From NCBI RefSeq assembly GCF_000176135.1, contig NZ_ACZN01000018.1, positions 930,001-994,000 of the forward strand: a stretch of 64,000 nt of DNA. Reading direction: 5' to 3'. Source of the DNA: Vibrio coralliilyticus ATCC BAA-450 (lineage in GTDB: Bacteria; Pseudomonadota; Gammaproteobacteria; Enterobacterales; Vibrionaceae). Below, piece by piece: positions 17,701 to 25,263 of this stretch (position 1 is its first letter; every line of letters starts with the position of its first letter). The position numbers and the translations under genes are program-made. The notes beneath the pieces were generated by a model. The model saw nothing but the letters and a program-made list of their open reading frames with translations. It ran no database searches and was not told the DNA's origin.

Positions 17701-17816
17701 ATACACCTCGAAAGCGGCACTCTTCTTGTGCAAGCTTTTGTTTAAACAATGATTACTAAACAGTGTATATCAACAAAACGTATTGGCGAGTCTTTGCCGT
17801 GTTAGCGATTGGCAAA

Positions 17817-17846
17817 TACAAAAACAGCCGCAATTAGCGGCTGTTC
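17817..17846 (-). terminator. Terminator after ycgN
   Basis: AACAGCCGC (17823-17831) pairs with GCGGCTGTT (17837-17845). On the minus strand it is followed by a T-rich tail. Confidence 0.83.
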
Positions 17847-17857
17847 TTGTATGGAAT

Positions 17858-18301
17858 CTATTGTGCTCGATCAGGATGGTTAAGGATATGATCCTCCCAG
17901 TCCACCACATCAATCTCATACACTACTTTATTGCGTACACTTTCTCCTGCCGCATGCATCGCAGACTTAGAACCTGTAATCAGAGGGTGCCATTCAGGAA
18001 TCGGCTGATTTTCTGCTAATAAGCGGTAAGCACAGGTGTGCGGCAACCAAGTGAAGTCATCAATATCGTCGCGGGTTAGCTTGGTACATTCTTCACCTGA
18101 TGTGAATCGGTTTGGGTAGTCTTTGCACGAGCAGGTTTTGCTATTTAACCAACTGCACGCCACGTTGGTGTAGTAGATTTCGTCCGTGTCTTCATCCATG
18201 AGCTTATGCAGGCAGCACTTACCACAACCATCACAGAGAGCTTCCCACTCCTGCTCGGTCATTTGTTCTAGTGATTTGCTTTCCCAAAATGGCTGGCTCA
18301 T
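17858..18301 (-). CDS. ycgN: YcgN family cysteine-cluster protein
   Basis: 147 residues of the UPF0260 family, related to zinc/iron-chelatase-type CxxCxxCC proteins. Key motif LCDGCGKCCLHKL at about 22-34, with further cysteines in the CSWLN..TCSCKDYPNRF block and at HTCAYRL. Likely binds a metal or Fe-S centre; function unknown. The start matches E. coli YcgN. In this window it lies close to minCDE and ycgL, also neighbours in E. coli. Confidence 0.9.
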   Translation of the reverse strand: MSQPFWESKSLEQMTEQEWEALCDGCGKCCLHKLMDEDTDEIYYTNVACSWLNSKTCSCKDYPNRFTSGEECTKLTRDDIDDFTWLPHTCAYRLLAENQPIPEWHPLITGSKSAMHAAGESVRNKVVYEIDVVDWEDHILNHPDRAQ

Positions 18302-18449
18302 AACATTACTTCGGTATCGGACAAGGGGAGCGTTTTATACCGTTTAGACGCGCAAAGTTCAAGGGCAATTTTTGTACGGAACAGAGAAGCAAAGGCAGCA
18401 TTTAAGAGGCTTTCTGAAACTCTCTCAGATAAGCAACAGGTTAGCGAGT

Positions 18450-18869
18450 TCAACGGCCCCTGGCACGATGACCAAGCGCGTAAGTCTTTGGTGATTGTTT
18501 GAGGTATTTTGCTTTGTAATTGCCATTGAGATGCACCAAGGTCCCCCTTAATCGATCGAGGTGATAACGTTGCTCACTGCTGCCTAGATTAAACTCTAAC
18601 GTTTCACCATCAAACGCAAAGTGTGTACTGATTAAGTCTTCGTTCCAATAGATCCCTTCTTCCGCCACATGCAGCGTATTGGCGGCATAGGTCGCCACAT
18701 TCGACTCTTCCCACACACCAAGTAATTCCTGGCGAGCCTGTTGGTGTTCGTAATCAATAACGAAATAGATGCCAACACCAACCATAACTGCGCCAGCTAT
18801 GCCAAGGACAGTCGCGACCTTGCTGGAATGTTTTGTCCAAAAGCTTTTATCGCTCATATGACTCGACAC
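18450..18869 (-). CDS. DUF2850-type membrane-anchored protein
   Basis: 139 residues: a short cytoplasmic tail, one TM helix (about 20-40, TVLGIAGAVMVGVGIYFVI in part) and an external domain beginning LLGVWEESNVATYAANTLHV, with VSTHF-like ISTHFAFDG, the pattern of the Vibrio DUF2850 family. Function unknown. Single gene. An in-frame second Met at residue 5 is an equally possible start. Confidence 0.72.
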   Translation of the reverse strand: MSSHMSDKSFWTKHSSKVATVLGIAGAVMVGVGIYFVIDYEHQQARQELLGVWEESNVATYAANTLHVAEEGIYWNEDLISTHFAFDGETLEFNLGSSEQRYHLDRLRGTLVHLNGNYKAKYLKQSPKTYALGHRARGR

Positions 18870-19041
18870 TCCTGATTGTATATTTCATTTCAAAACGCCT
18901 AAAAAGCGTTTCCCCTAACCTTTAAGTTTAGTGGAACACGCATAAAACTAACAAAAATATAAATTAGAGCGGAGCTGCTTTTACTCACACCACAGTTATA
19001 TGGGCGACCAAGTCATGAATGACATTAAGTAAAAATGTAAT

Positions 19042-19368
19042 GTGTCGAATGAACTTTATACTGCTATAGGCAATCTTTTTTGCTACTATCGCGCCCCTGT
19101 TTTTGATGAGACCGTCAATATGGAATGCCGATTAGGCTGCGGAGCGTGTTGTATCGCGCCAAGTATTTCCTCCCCGATTCCGGGTATGCCGAAAGGTAAG
19201 CCGGCTGGGACAAGATGTATTCAGCTCAATGAAGATAATTTGTGTAAGTTGTTTGGTAAACCAGAAAGACCGAAAGTGTGCCACGAATTTAAACCCTGTC
19301 CTGTCGTCTGTGGTAGTACGAACCAGCAAGCGATCGACAACATTACTGAGCTTGAAAATCTGACATAA
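19042..19368 (+). CDS. YkgJ family cysteine-cluster protein
   Basis: 108 residues with the CxxCxxCC-type motif RLGCGACCIAPSIS near 30-43 and further cysteines at TRCIQL, NLCKLF, PKVCHEF and CPVVCG; probable zinc or iron binding. Function unknown. The start appears to be a GTG at 19042; the next ATG would remove 26 residues ahead of the motif. It ends on a terminator shared with nupC. Confidence 0.85.
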   Translation: MSNELYTAIGNLFCYYRAPVFDETVNMECRLGCGACCIAPSISSPIPGMPKGKPAGTRCIQLNEDNLCKLFGKPERPKVCHEFKPCPVVCGSTNQQAIDNITELENLT

Positions 19369-19398
19369 AAAAGCCGCTTTATCATAAAGCGGCTTTTT
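19367..19398. terminator. Bidirectional terminator between the YkgJ-like gene and nupC
   Basis: 14-bp perfect stem (19368-19381 with 19385-19398), loop TCA, A-run and T-run on the two sides. Confidence 0.9.
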
Positions 19399-19402
19399 CG
19401 TT

Positions 19403-20602
19403 TTAGAGGCTGAGTATCACACCAGCGATTGATGCACTCATTAAGTTGGCCATTACCCCTGCTGCAATGGCACGGAACCCATACTGGGAAATAAAGCTGC
19501 GACGCTCAGGCACCAAGCTACCCAGTCCACCAATCAGCATTGCCATTGTCGAAATATTCGCGAAACCACACAAAGCGAACGTCACAATCGCCTGTGAATG
19601 CTCACTTAGCTGAGACTTCACTTCCATTAGCTGAATGAAGGCAACAAATTCATTAACCACCACTTTGTTGCCAATCAGAGAGCCTGCCGTAATCGCTTCA
19701 CTCCAAGGCACACCCAGCAGCCAAGCAACAGGTGCAAACAAGTAGCCTAAGATGAGCTCAAAACTTAGCTCCATACCTACCAGACCACCTATCCAGCCCA
19801 GCATGCCGTTAAGCATGGCAATCACACTGATAAATGCTAGCAAGGTGGCACCAACGGCTACAGCAATTCGTAAGCCGGACATCGCACCATCCGCCATCGC
19901 CTCAACAACATTGGTCGCGCGTGGCATATCGACATTGTCTATTTCAACCTGAGCGTCTATTTTTTCCGTTTCAGGAACCAAGATTTTTGCCATCAGCAAA
20001 CCTGCAGGGGCTGACATAAATGCTGCCGCGATAAGGAAGTTGAGGTCCACGCCCAGCGACGCGTATCCGACCAGTGTACCACCAGCCACAGATGCAAGAC
20101 CGCCTGTCATCACAGCAAAAAACTGTGAATCGGTCATCTGGCGCAGATAAGGCTTTACTACTAGAGGCGCTTCAATCATACCGACGAAAATGTTTGCCGT
20201 CGCAGACAGAGATTCTGCACGGCCTATTCCCAGCAGTTTTTGTAATCCGCCGCCGATCACATTGATCACTTTCGGCATTAGCCCAATATGATACAGACCG
20301 GAGATTAACGCAGAGAAGAAGACGATAATACCCAACACGTTGATGGCAAAGGTAAAGCCACCGGTTGCCAACCCACCAAACAAAAAGGCAATCCCTTCCT
20401 GACCATAGTTGATCAGATTCGACACCGCTCCGGTGACATTGTTCAGCACTTCCTTACCTGCCGGTACATAGAGGACTAACAGCGCAAAGGTAATCTGCAG
20501 AGCAAATGCTAAAGATACCGTTTTCAGGTTAATATTTTTTCTGTTGGTAGAAAGTAGCCATGCCAGTGCAAGAATGGCGATGATTCCGAGGATCGAGTTC
20601 AT
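19403..20602 (-). CDS. nupC: Concentrative nucleoside transporter (NupC family)
   Basis: Inner-membrane cation-coupled nucleoside uptake. 399 residues, highly hydrophobic throughout with about 9-10 helices; CNT family signatures include GLYHIGLMPKVI, the ATANIFVGMIEAPLVVKPYL block and EAITAGSLIGNKVVVNEFVAF. Length matches NupC (400). A LysR gene lies 222 bases upstream on the same strand and could be its regulator, but the pairing is not established. No clear CytR/CRP arrangement was found in the leader. Confidence 0.93.
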   Translation of the reverse strand: MNSILGIIAILALAWLLSTNRKNINLKTVSLAFALQITFALLVLYVPAGKEVLNNVTGAVSNLINYGQEGIAFLFGGLATGGFTFAINVLGIIVFFSALISGLYHIGLMPKVINVIGGGLQKLLGIGRAESLSATANIFVGMIEAPLVVKPYLRQMTDSQFFAVMTGGLASVAGGTLVGYASLGVDLNFLIAAAFMSAPAGLLMAKILVPETEKIDAQVEIDNVDMPRATNVVEAMADGAMSGLRIAVAVGATLLAFISVIAMLNGMLGWIGGLVGMELSFELILGYLFAPVAWLLGVPWSEAITAGSLIGNKVVVNEFVAFIQLMEVKSQLSEHSQAIVTFALCGFANISTMAMLIGGLGSLVPERRSFISQYGFRAIAAGVMANLMSASIAGVILSL

Positions 20603-20824
20603 GGAAATATCCGACTAAAAGGGGCATTAAGAATGGCGTCGGATAATATTCCGTTACAAATGAGATGCAAATCCAAGTTGTTAAAATCCGGTTTACTTTC
20701 CACAACTTAAACTTTAATCAACGCATTAAGCTGCTGTTTTATATCAAGATAAACGTTTGCTTTTTCTTATTATTTCCATAAAGAAAAAATGTTTCCAAAA
20801 ACAGAAATAATCTCAGGGCGAAAA

Positions 20825-21772
20825 TCAGGCTTTAGATCGGTGGATATAGGGAGACAATCGTTTGTCCCAGTAGCAAGGTGAACCAATTTTCTTCTTGATG
20901 AACTCAATTACTGCTGTTGTCTTAGTCGGCAGGTAACGGCGGCTAGGGTAAACCGCATAAAATGGCATGTTCTGACTAGGTAACCACTCAGGTAAAAGCT
21001 GAATCAGCTGACCTTGTTTAAACTCGTCACGAATCAGATAAGTGGCAAGGTAAGCGACTCCCCATCCAGCGACAGCCGCATCTCTAACTGCTTCGGCCAG
21101 ATCGACCGAGTAATTTCCAGACACCTTTACATTTATTTGATCGTCACGATTGGAAAATGCCCAACTGGTATAATCGCGCTCCCAACTTCGATAAATCAAA
21201 CAATTATGATCAACCAAATCATTCGGGTGATGAGGGGTGTCATAGTTCATCAGATACTCTGGCGAAGCCGCGACTACGAACTGGCTGTCCGCTAACCGCT
21301 GTGCGACATATCCTTCCGGCAGCATCTCGTTATTGGTAATCCAGAGATCAAGCCCCTCTTGCAACATGTCGACCTTGTAGTCAAACAAATGCATCTCTAC
21401 TTGCAGGTTTGGGTGTTGCAACCGTAACTCATCAATCGCAGGAAGAATATGTAAGGTACCAAACGACTGCGATAAGCCGATTCGAATCAACCCCGCCACT
21501 TCATCTTTTTGGCTTTCAACTTCCAGATGTGCTTCTTCAACACTTCGCACCACTTTCTGGCAATGATAGAAAAACTGTTCTCCTGCCTCAGTCGGCGTAA
21601 AAGTCCTTGTGGTTCGTTGGACTAACTTAACCCCTAGCGACTCTTCCAACAGAGCCAGTTGCTTACTGACATGTGAAACAGAGACACCCAGACTCTTGGC
21701 GGCCTGAGTAAAGTTTTTATGAGTAAGTAAGGCGGCAAACACCACCATTTGAGACGCGCGATCAGACAGCAC
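20825..21772 (-). CDS. LysR-type transcriptional regulator
   Basis: 315 residues from a GTG at 21772: N-terminal winged HTH (FTQAAKSLGVSVSHVSKQLALLEESLGV, helices at about 20-50) and C-terminal substrate-binding domain. The GTG was chosen over the further upstream ATG because GGAG lies 6 bases before it and the longer frame would run through the mltB terminator. The family usually begins at this point. Effector and target are unknown; neighbours are nupC downstream and mltB upstream on the same strand. Confidence 0.9.
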   Translation of the reverse strand: MLSDRASQMVVFAALLTHKNFTQAAKSLGVSVSHVSKQLALLEESLGVKLVQRTTRTFTPTEAGEQFFYHCQKVVRSVEEAHLEVESQKDEVAGLIRIGLSQSFGTLHILPAIDELRLQHPNLQVEMHLFDYKVDMLQEGLDLWITNNEMLPEGYVAQRLADSQFVVAASPEYLMNYDTPHHPNDLVDHNCLIYRSWERDYTSWAFSNRDDQINVKVSGNYSVDLAEAVRDAAVAGWGVAYLATYLIRDEFKQGQLIQLLPEWLPSQNMPFYAVYPSRRYLPTKTTAVIEFIKKKIGSPCYWDKRLSPYIHRSKA

Positions 21773-21785
21773 AAGGACTCCACAA

Positions 21786-21811
21786 ACTAAAAGGAGCTCC
21801 GAAGAGCTCCT
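21786..21811 (-). terminator. mltB terminator with UUCG tetraloop
   Basis: AGGAGCTC (21792-21799) pairs with GAGCTCCT (21804-21811). On the minus strand the loop reads TTCG, an extra-stable tetraloop, followed by TTTAG. Confidence 0.85.
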
Positions 21812-21822
21812 AATCAAAACAA

Positions 21823-22794
21823 TTAAAGTGCGATTCTATCGGCCAGATGGCTGACGGCTAAAGCGAAATAATAAGAGCGATTCCACTTCATCAACACATT
21901 ATAGTTGTTGTATACCAGATAAACGCGGCCATTGGCGTCATCAGGGGCAATCAACCAAGCTTTAATATCTTCATCCAATTGAGGCAGTGGGCGTCCGTCA
22001 TAGCGAGTGACCCCCATTTTGCTCCATTCCTGAAGGTATTTCCCTTTCTCTTCACTGCGACCCTGAATGCTGGTATCAAAACCGTGTGGCAGCTTAACCT
22101 GACGCCCCCAAGTATAGGAATCGGTCCAGCCAGACTGGCTCAAGTAATTGGCTGCGGAAGCAAATACATCGGCTTCGTTATCCCAGATGTCTTTTTTGCC
22201 ATCACCGCTGCCATCCGCGGCATAAGAAAGAAAAGAGCTCGGCATAAACTGGCACTGGCCCATCGCCCCTGCCCATGAGCCCTTCATGTTCTCAGGCTTG
22301 ATATGCCCTTCATCAAGAATCGTTAACGCTGCCATGGCTTCATTACGGAAAAATGCTTCACGTCGACCGTCATAAGCCATGGTCGACAGCGCATCAATCA
22401 CACTGTAATTACCAGTGAATTTACCAAAATTACTCTCAACGCCCCAAAGCGCGACAATAAATCGAGGTTGAACGCCATATTCCTCACCAATACGCTGCAG
22501 CTCTTCTTTATGCTTCACGTACAACTCTTTGGCCTGTTTTACTTTCCAGTCAGGCACTGCACGAGGAATGTATTCATCCAGCGTGAGTTTTTTTTCTGGT
22601 TGGTTACGATCGGCTTTCACGGCCCGTGGTTTATACGTCACGTCCTCAAAAGCCGCAGAAATTGTTTGCTCAGAGATGCCTTTTTGTCGCGCCTCTTGTT
22701 TTAATCCTTCAACGTATTGCTCAAAGCTCAGCTCATTAGCCCAAGCTGAGCTCGCAATCGTCGCACCTAGTATGACTGACAATAATTTTTTCAC
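21823..22794 (-). CDS. mltB: Lytic murein transglycosylase B
   Basis: Cleaves peptidoglycan between MurNAc and GlcNAc with anhydro-ring formation. 323 residues from the GTG at 22794, which has AAGGAGG directly upstream; the longer frame to 22815 contains that ribosome site. Signal peptide of about 19 residues ending SSAWA; no lipobox, so soluble periplasmic unlike E. coli MltB. The catalytic Glu sits in ALWGVESNFG, and the family blocks SWAGAMGQCQFMPSSF and GDGKKDIWD are present. Confidence 0.93.
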   Translation of the reverse strand: MKKLLSVILGATIASSAWANELSFEQYVEGLKQEARQKGISEQTISAAFEDVTYKPRAVKADRNQPEKKLTLDEYIPRAVPDWKVKQAKELYVKHKEELQRIGEEYGVQPRFIVALWGVESNFGKFTGNYSVIDALSTMAYDGRREAFFRNEAMAALTILDEGHIKPENMKGSWAGAMGQCQFMPSSFLSYAADGSGDGKKDIWDNEADVFASAANYLSQSGWTDSYTWGRQVKLPHGFDTSIQGRSEEKGKYLQEWSKMGVTRYDGRPLPQLDEDIKAWLIAPDDANGRVYLVYNNYNVLMKWNRSYYFALAVSHLADRIAL

Positions 22795-22855
22795 ATTGCC
22801 CTCCTTGAGCAACATTATGATTCGCCAACAACTTCCCTATTATAGATGAGAGAAA

Positions 22856-23137
22856 TTATTCTGATTGCTGGCGCGCTTTTTGTTCTTTGTATTCGTCCAA
22901 CAGGTTCTTTGGCGGTGGCGGTAACTGAAGGAAAAAGCCTTCATCTTTCATCGATTGCTTCACTTTTTCAATGTCGACTTGAGCCAGCTCACGCCCGTCC
23001 AAATTCACCATCATGACCATGGTAGGTTTGCCAAACATTTGCATCAATGTGTCAGGAACTTGTGAAAAATCATCCTTTTTCGGGATATATAGGTACGCGC
23101 CTTCTTTTTTAGAACTTTTGTAAATTGCACAAAGCAT
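22856..23137 (-). CDS. ycgL: YcgL domain protein
   Basis: 93 residues of the small YcgL family: MLCAIYKSSKK..AYLYI, FGKPTMVMMVNL and a C-terminal LPPPPKNLLDEYK tail. Function unknown. It sits opposite minC as in E. coli, where ycgL lies beside minCDE. AAGG ribosome site. Confidence 0.93.
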   Translation of the reverse strand: MLCAIYKSSKKEGAYLYIPKKDDFSQVPDTLMQMFGKPTMVMMVNLDGRELAQVDIEKVKQSMKDEGFFLQLPPPPKNLLDEYKEQKARQQSE

Positions 23138-23299
23138 GGGAAGCCTTTTGTCTGTTTAGATTCAGAGAACGTCAATGTTTCGCTATTTTTGAGAGCAAAA
23201 CACTCAATTGAGCGCAAGATAACTTGCTGTGCTTATTGTGGGAATATAACATGACAACCCTAGTCTCAGGCAACGTCCTTACGAGGTTCCCAAAAAAAG

Positions 23300-23962
23300 A
23301 TGTCGAATTCACCGGACCTGAAAGGTAGTAGTTTTACTTTGTCCGTTTTACACCTTTCAAATAACGATGTTGAAAACACACTCCAATTTCTCAGTGAAAA
23401 AGTCGAACAAGCGCCGGCTTTCTTCGCTCAAGCCCCTGTTGTCATCAATATTTCAAAAGTTGATGGTGATATTGACTTTGCGAGACTAAAACAAGGGATT
23501 TCACACGCTGGAATGATTCCAGTTGGTGTGACAGGCGGTCGCGATAAACGCACTCAGAATCTGGCTTCAGAGGCTGGTTTTGCTGTTATGTCAGCCAGTA
23601 AATCCCCTTCTCAGGCTCCAGCAAAAATGGCACCAACCAAGATTATTCGCACTCCGGTACGATCTGGTCAGCAGATCTACGCCAAGGACTGTGATCTGGT
23701 AGTGTTAAGCCACGTCAGTGAGGGTGCCGAGGTTATTGCAGATGGTTCTATTCACATTCACGGAACACTCCGTGGTCGTGCGATTGCTGGCGCCAGTGGC
23801 AACACGGGCGCAGTGATCATCTGCAATAAGCTTAATGCCGAATTAATGTCAATTGCCGGTCACTATTGGCTCACAGAACAGTTTGCTGATGAATACTGGC
23901 AGAAGAAAGTTATGTTCAGTTTGGACAATGACTCGCTCAAGTTCGAGTTGTTAACCGTTTAA
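23300..23962 (+). CDS. minC: Septum-site determining protein MinC
   Basis: FtsZ polymerisation inhibitor that keeps Z-rings away from the poles. 220 residues: N-terminal domain (about 8-105) and C-terminal beta-helix (about 118-215) with the SHVSEGAEVIADGSIHIHG and GRAIAGASG blocks that bind MinD. First gene of minCDE, 20 bases before minD. Ribosome site is poor (GAGG 13 bases away). Confidence 0.96.
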   Translation: MSNSPDLKGSSFTLSVLHLSNNDVENTLQFLSEKVEQAPAFFAQAPVVINISKVDGDIDFARLKQGISHAGMIPVGVTGGRDKRTQNLASEAGFAVMSASKSPSQAPAKMAPTKIIRTPVRSGQQIYAKDCDLVVLSHVSEGAEVIADGSIHIHGTLRGRAIAGASGNTGAVIICNKLNAELMSIAGHYWLTEQFADEYWQKKVMFSLDNDSLKFELLTV

Positions 23963-23982
23963 AGATTAATAAGGAACACATA

Positions 23983-24795
23983 ATGGCACGCATTATTGTT
24001 GTCACGTCAGGTAAAGGTGGTGTAGGTAAAACCACGTCAAGTGCCGCTATTGCTTCAGGCCTGGCACTTAAAGGAAAGAAAACCGCAGTGATCGATTTTG
24101 ATATCGGTCTACGCAACCTAGATTTGATCATGGGCTGTGAACGCCGCGTAGTTTACGATTTCGTGAACGTAATCAATGGTGAAGCCACGCTTAATCAGGC
24201 ATTGATCAAAGACAAACGTACAGACAACCTCTTCATTCTACCTGCCTCTCAGACGCGTGATAAAGATGCACTGACTCGCGATGGGGTTCGCCGTGTATTT
24301 GATGAACTGGATGAAATGGGCTTTGATTTCATCATCTGTGACTCTCCGGCAGGTATCGAGCAAGGCGCACTGATGGCGCTATACTTTGCAGATGAAGCTA
24401 TTGTAACAACGAACCCTGAAGTTTCTTCGGTTCGTGACTCAGACCGTATCTTGGGCATTTTGGACTCGAAGTCTCGCCGTGCTGAAGAAGGACTAGAGCC
24501 AGTTAGACAGCACCTGCTGCTAACCCGTTACAATCCAGCACGCGTTACACAAGGTGAAATGCTGAGCGTAGAAGATGTCGAAGAGATTCTGCATATCTCA
24601 CTGCTTGGCGTGATCCCTGAAAGTCAGGCGGTTCTGAATGCTTCAAACAAAGGTGTACCAGTGATCTTCGATAACGAGACAGACGCGGGTATGGCTTACG
24701 ACGACACTGTCGAGCGCTTATTAGGATCACAAGTGGATTTCCGCTTCCTAACCGAGCAGAAGAAAGGGATCTTCAAACGACTATTCGGAGGCTAA
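23983..24795 (+). CDS. minD: Septum-site determining ATPase MinD
   Basis: Membrane-cycling ATPase that recruits MinC and is displaced by MinE. 270 residues; deviant Walker A GKGGVGKTT at 10-18, switch regions FDIGLRNLD and CDSPAGIE, and C-terminal amphipathic membrane-targeting helix KKGIFKRLFGG. AAGGA ribosome site; the stop abuts the minE start. Confidence 0.98.
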   Translation: MARIIVVTSGKGGVGKTTSSAAIASGLALKGKKTAVIDFDIGLRNLDLIMGCERRVVYDFVNVINGEATLNQALIKDKRTDNLFILPASQTRDKDALTRDGVRRVFDELDEMGFDFIICDSPAGIEQGALMALYFADEAIVTTNPEVSSVRDSDRILGILDSKSRRAEEGLEPVRQHLLLTRYNPARVTQGEMLSVEDVEEILHISLLGVIPESQAVLNASNKGVPVIFDNETDAGMAYDDTVERLLGSQVDFRFLTEQKKGIFKRLFGG

Positions 24796-25059
24796 ATGTC
24801 ATTACTTGAATTTTTCCGCCCGCAGAAGAAAACGTCTGCCAATTTAGCCAAAGAGCGTCTGCAAATCATCGTTGCAGAACGTCGTAGTCAGGGTGACCCG
24901 TCACCTTCGTACCTGCCACAGCTCAAAGAGGACATTCTGAAGGTAATTGGTAAATACGTCGCTGTGGATCCTTCTATGGTTGATCTCTCTTTTGAACACA
25001 AAGATGACGATATTTCTGTACTGGAGCTGAATGTAAAACTTCCGGAAGACGAGAAGTAA
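24796..25059 (+). CDS. minE: Cell division topological specificity factor MinE
   Basis: Stimulates MinD ATPase and produces pole-to-pole oscillation. 87 residues, standard length; N-terminal membrane helix MSLLEFF, anti-MinCD region AKERLQIIVAERR, and C-terminal dimer domain. It starts on the base after the minD stop, with GGAG of minD's end as ribosome site. Confidence 0.97.
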   Translation: MSLLEFFRPQKKTSANLAKERLQIIVAERRSQGDPSPSYLPQLKEDILKVIGKYVAVDPSMVDLSFEHKDDDISVLELNVKLPEDEK

Positions 25060-25078
25060 AACCAGTGAAATAGAATTT

Positions 25079-25108
25079 AAAAGCCAATGCGAGAGCATTG
25101 GCTTTTTT
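25079..25108 (+). terminator. minCDE terminator
   Basis: AAAAGCCAATGC pairs with GCATTGGCTTTT (25079-25106), loop GAGA, then T run. Confidence 0.9.
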
Positions 25109-25168
25109 AATGGCTGCAAGTTTTACCGCGCGTAACTTCTATCAGCACCTTTCAGCAATTCTTATAAC

Positions 25169-25199
25169 GAAAAAAAGCCCCAACCTTTCGATTGGGGCT
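25169..25199 (-). terminator. adhE terminator
   Basis: AGCCCCAA (25176-25183) pairs with TTGGGGCT (25192-25199); on the minus strand it is followed by seven T. A second, imperfect hairpin at 25217-25243 lies between it and the adhE stop. Confidence 0.87.
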
Positions 25200-25263
25200 A
25201 AACCTTTTCCCGATAGTTAGGTTTCGTGCTAGCGAAAACCTATCTCAACACTAACGCTCCTAC

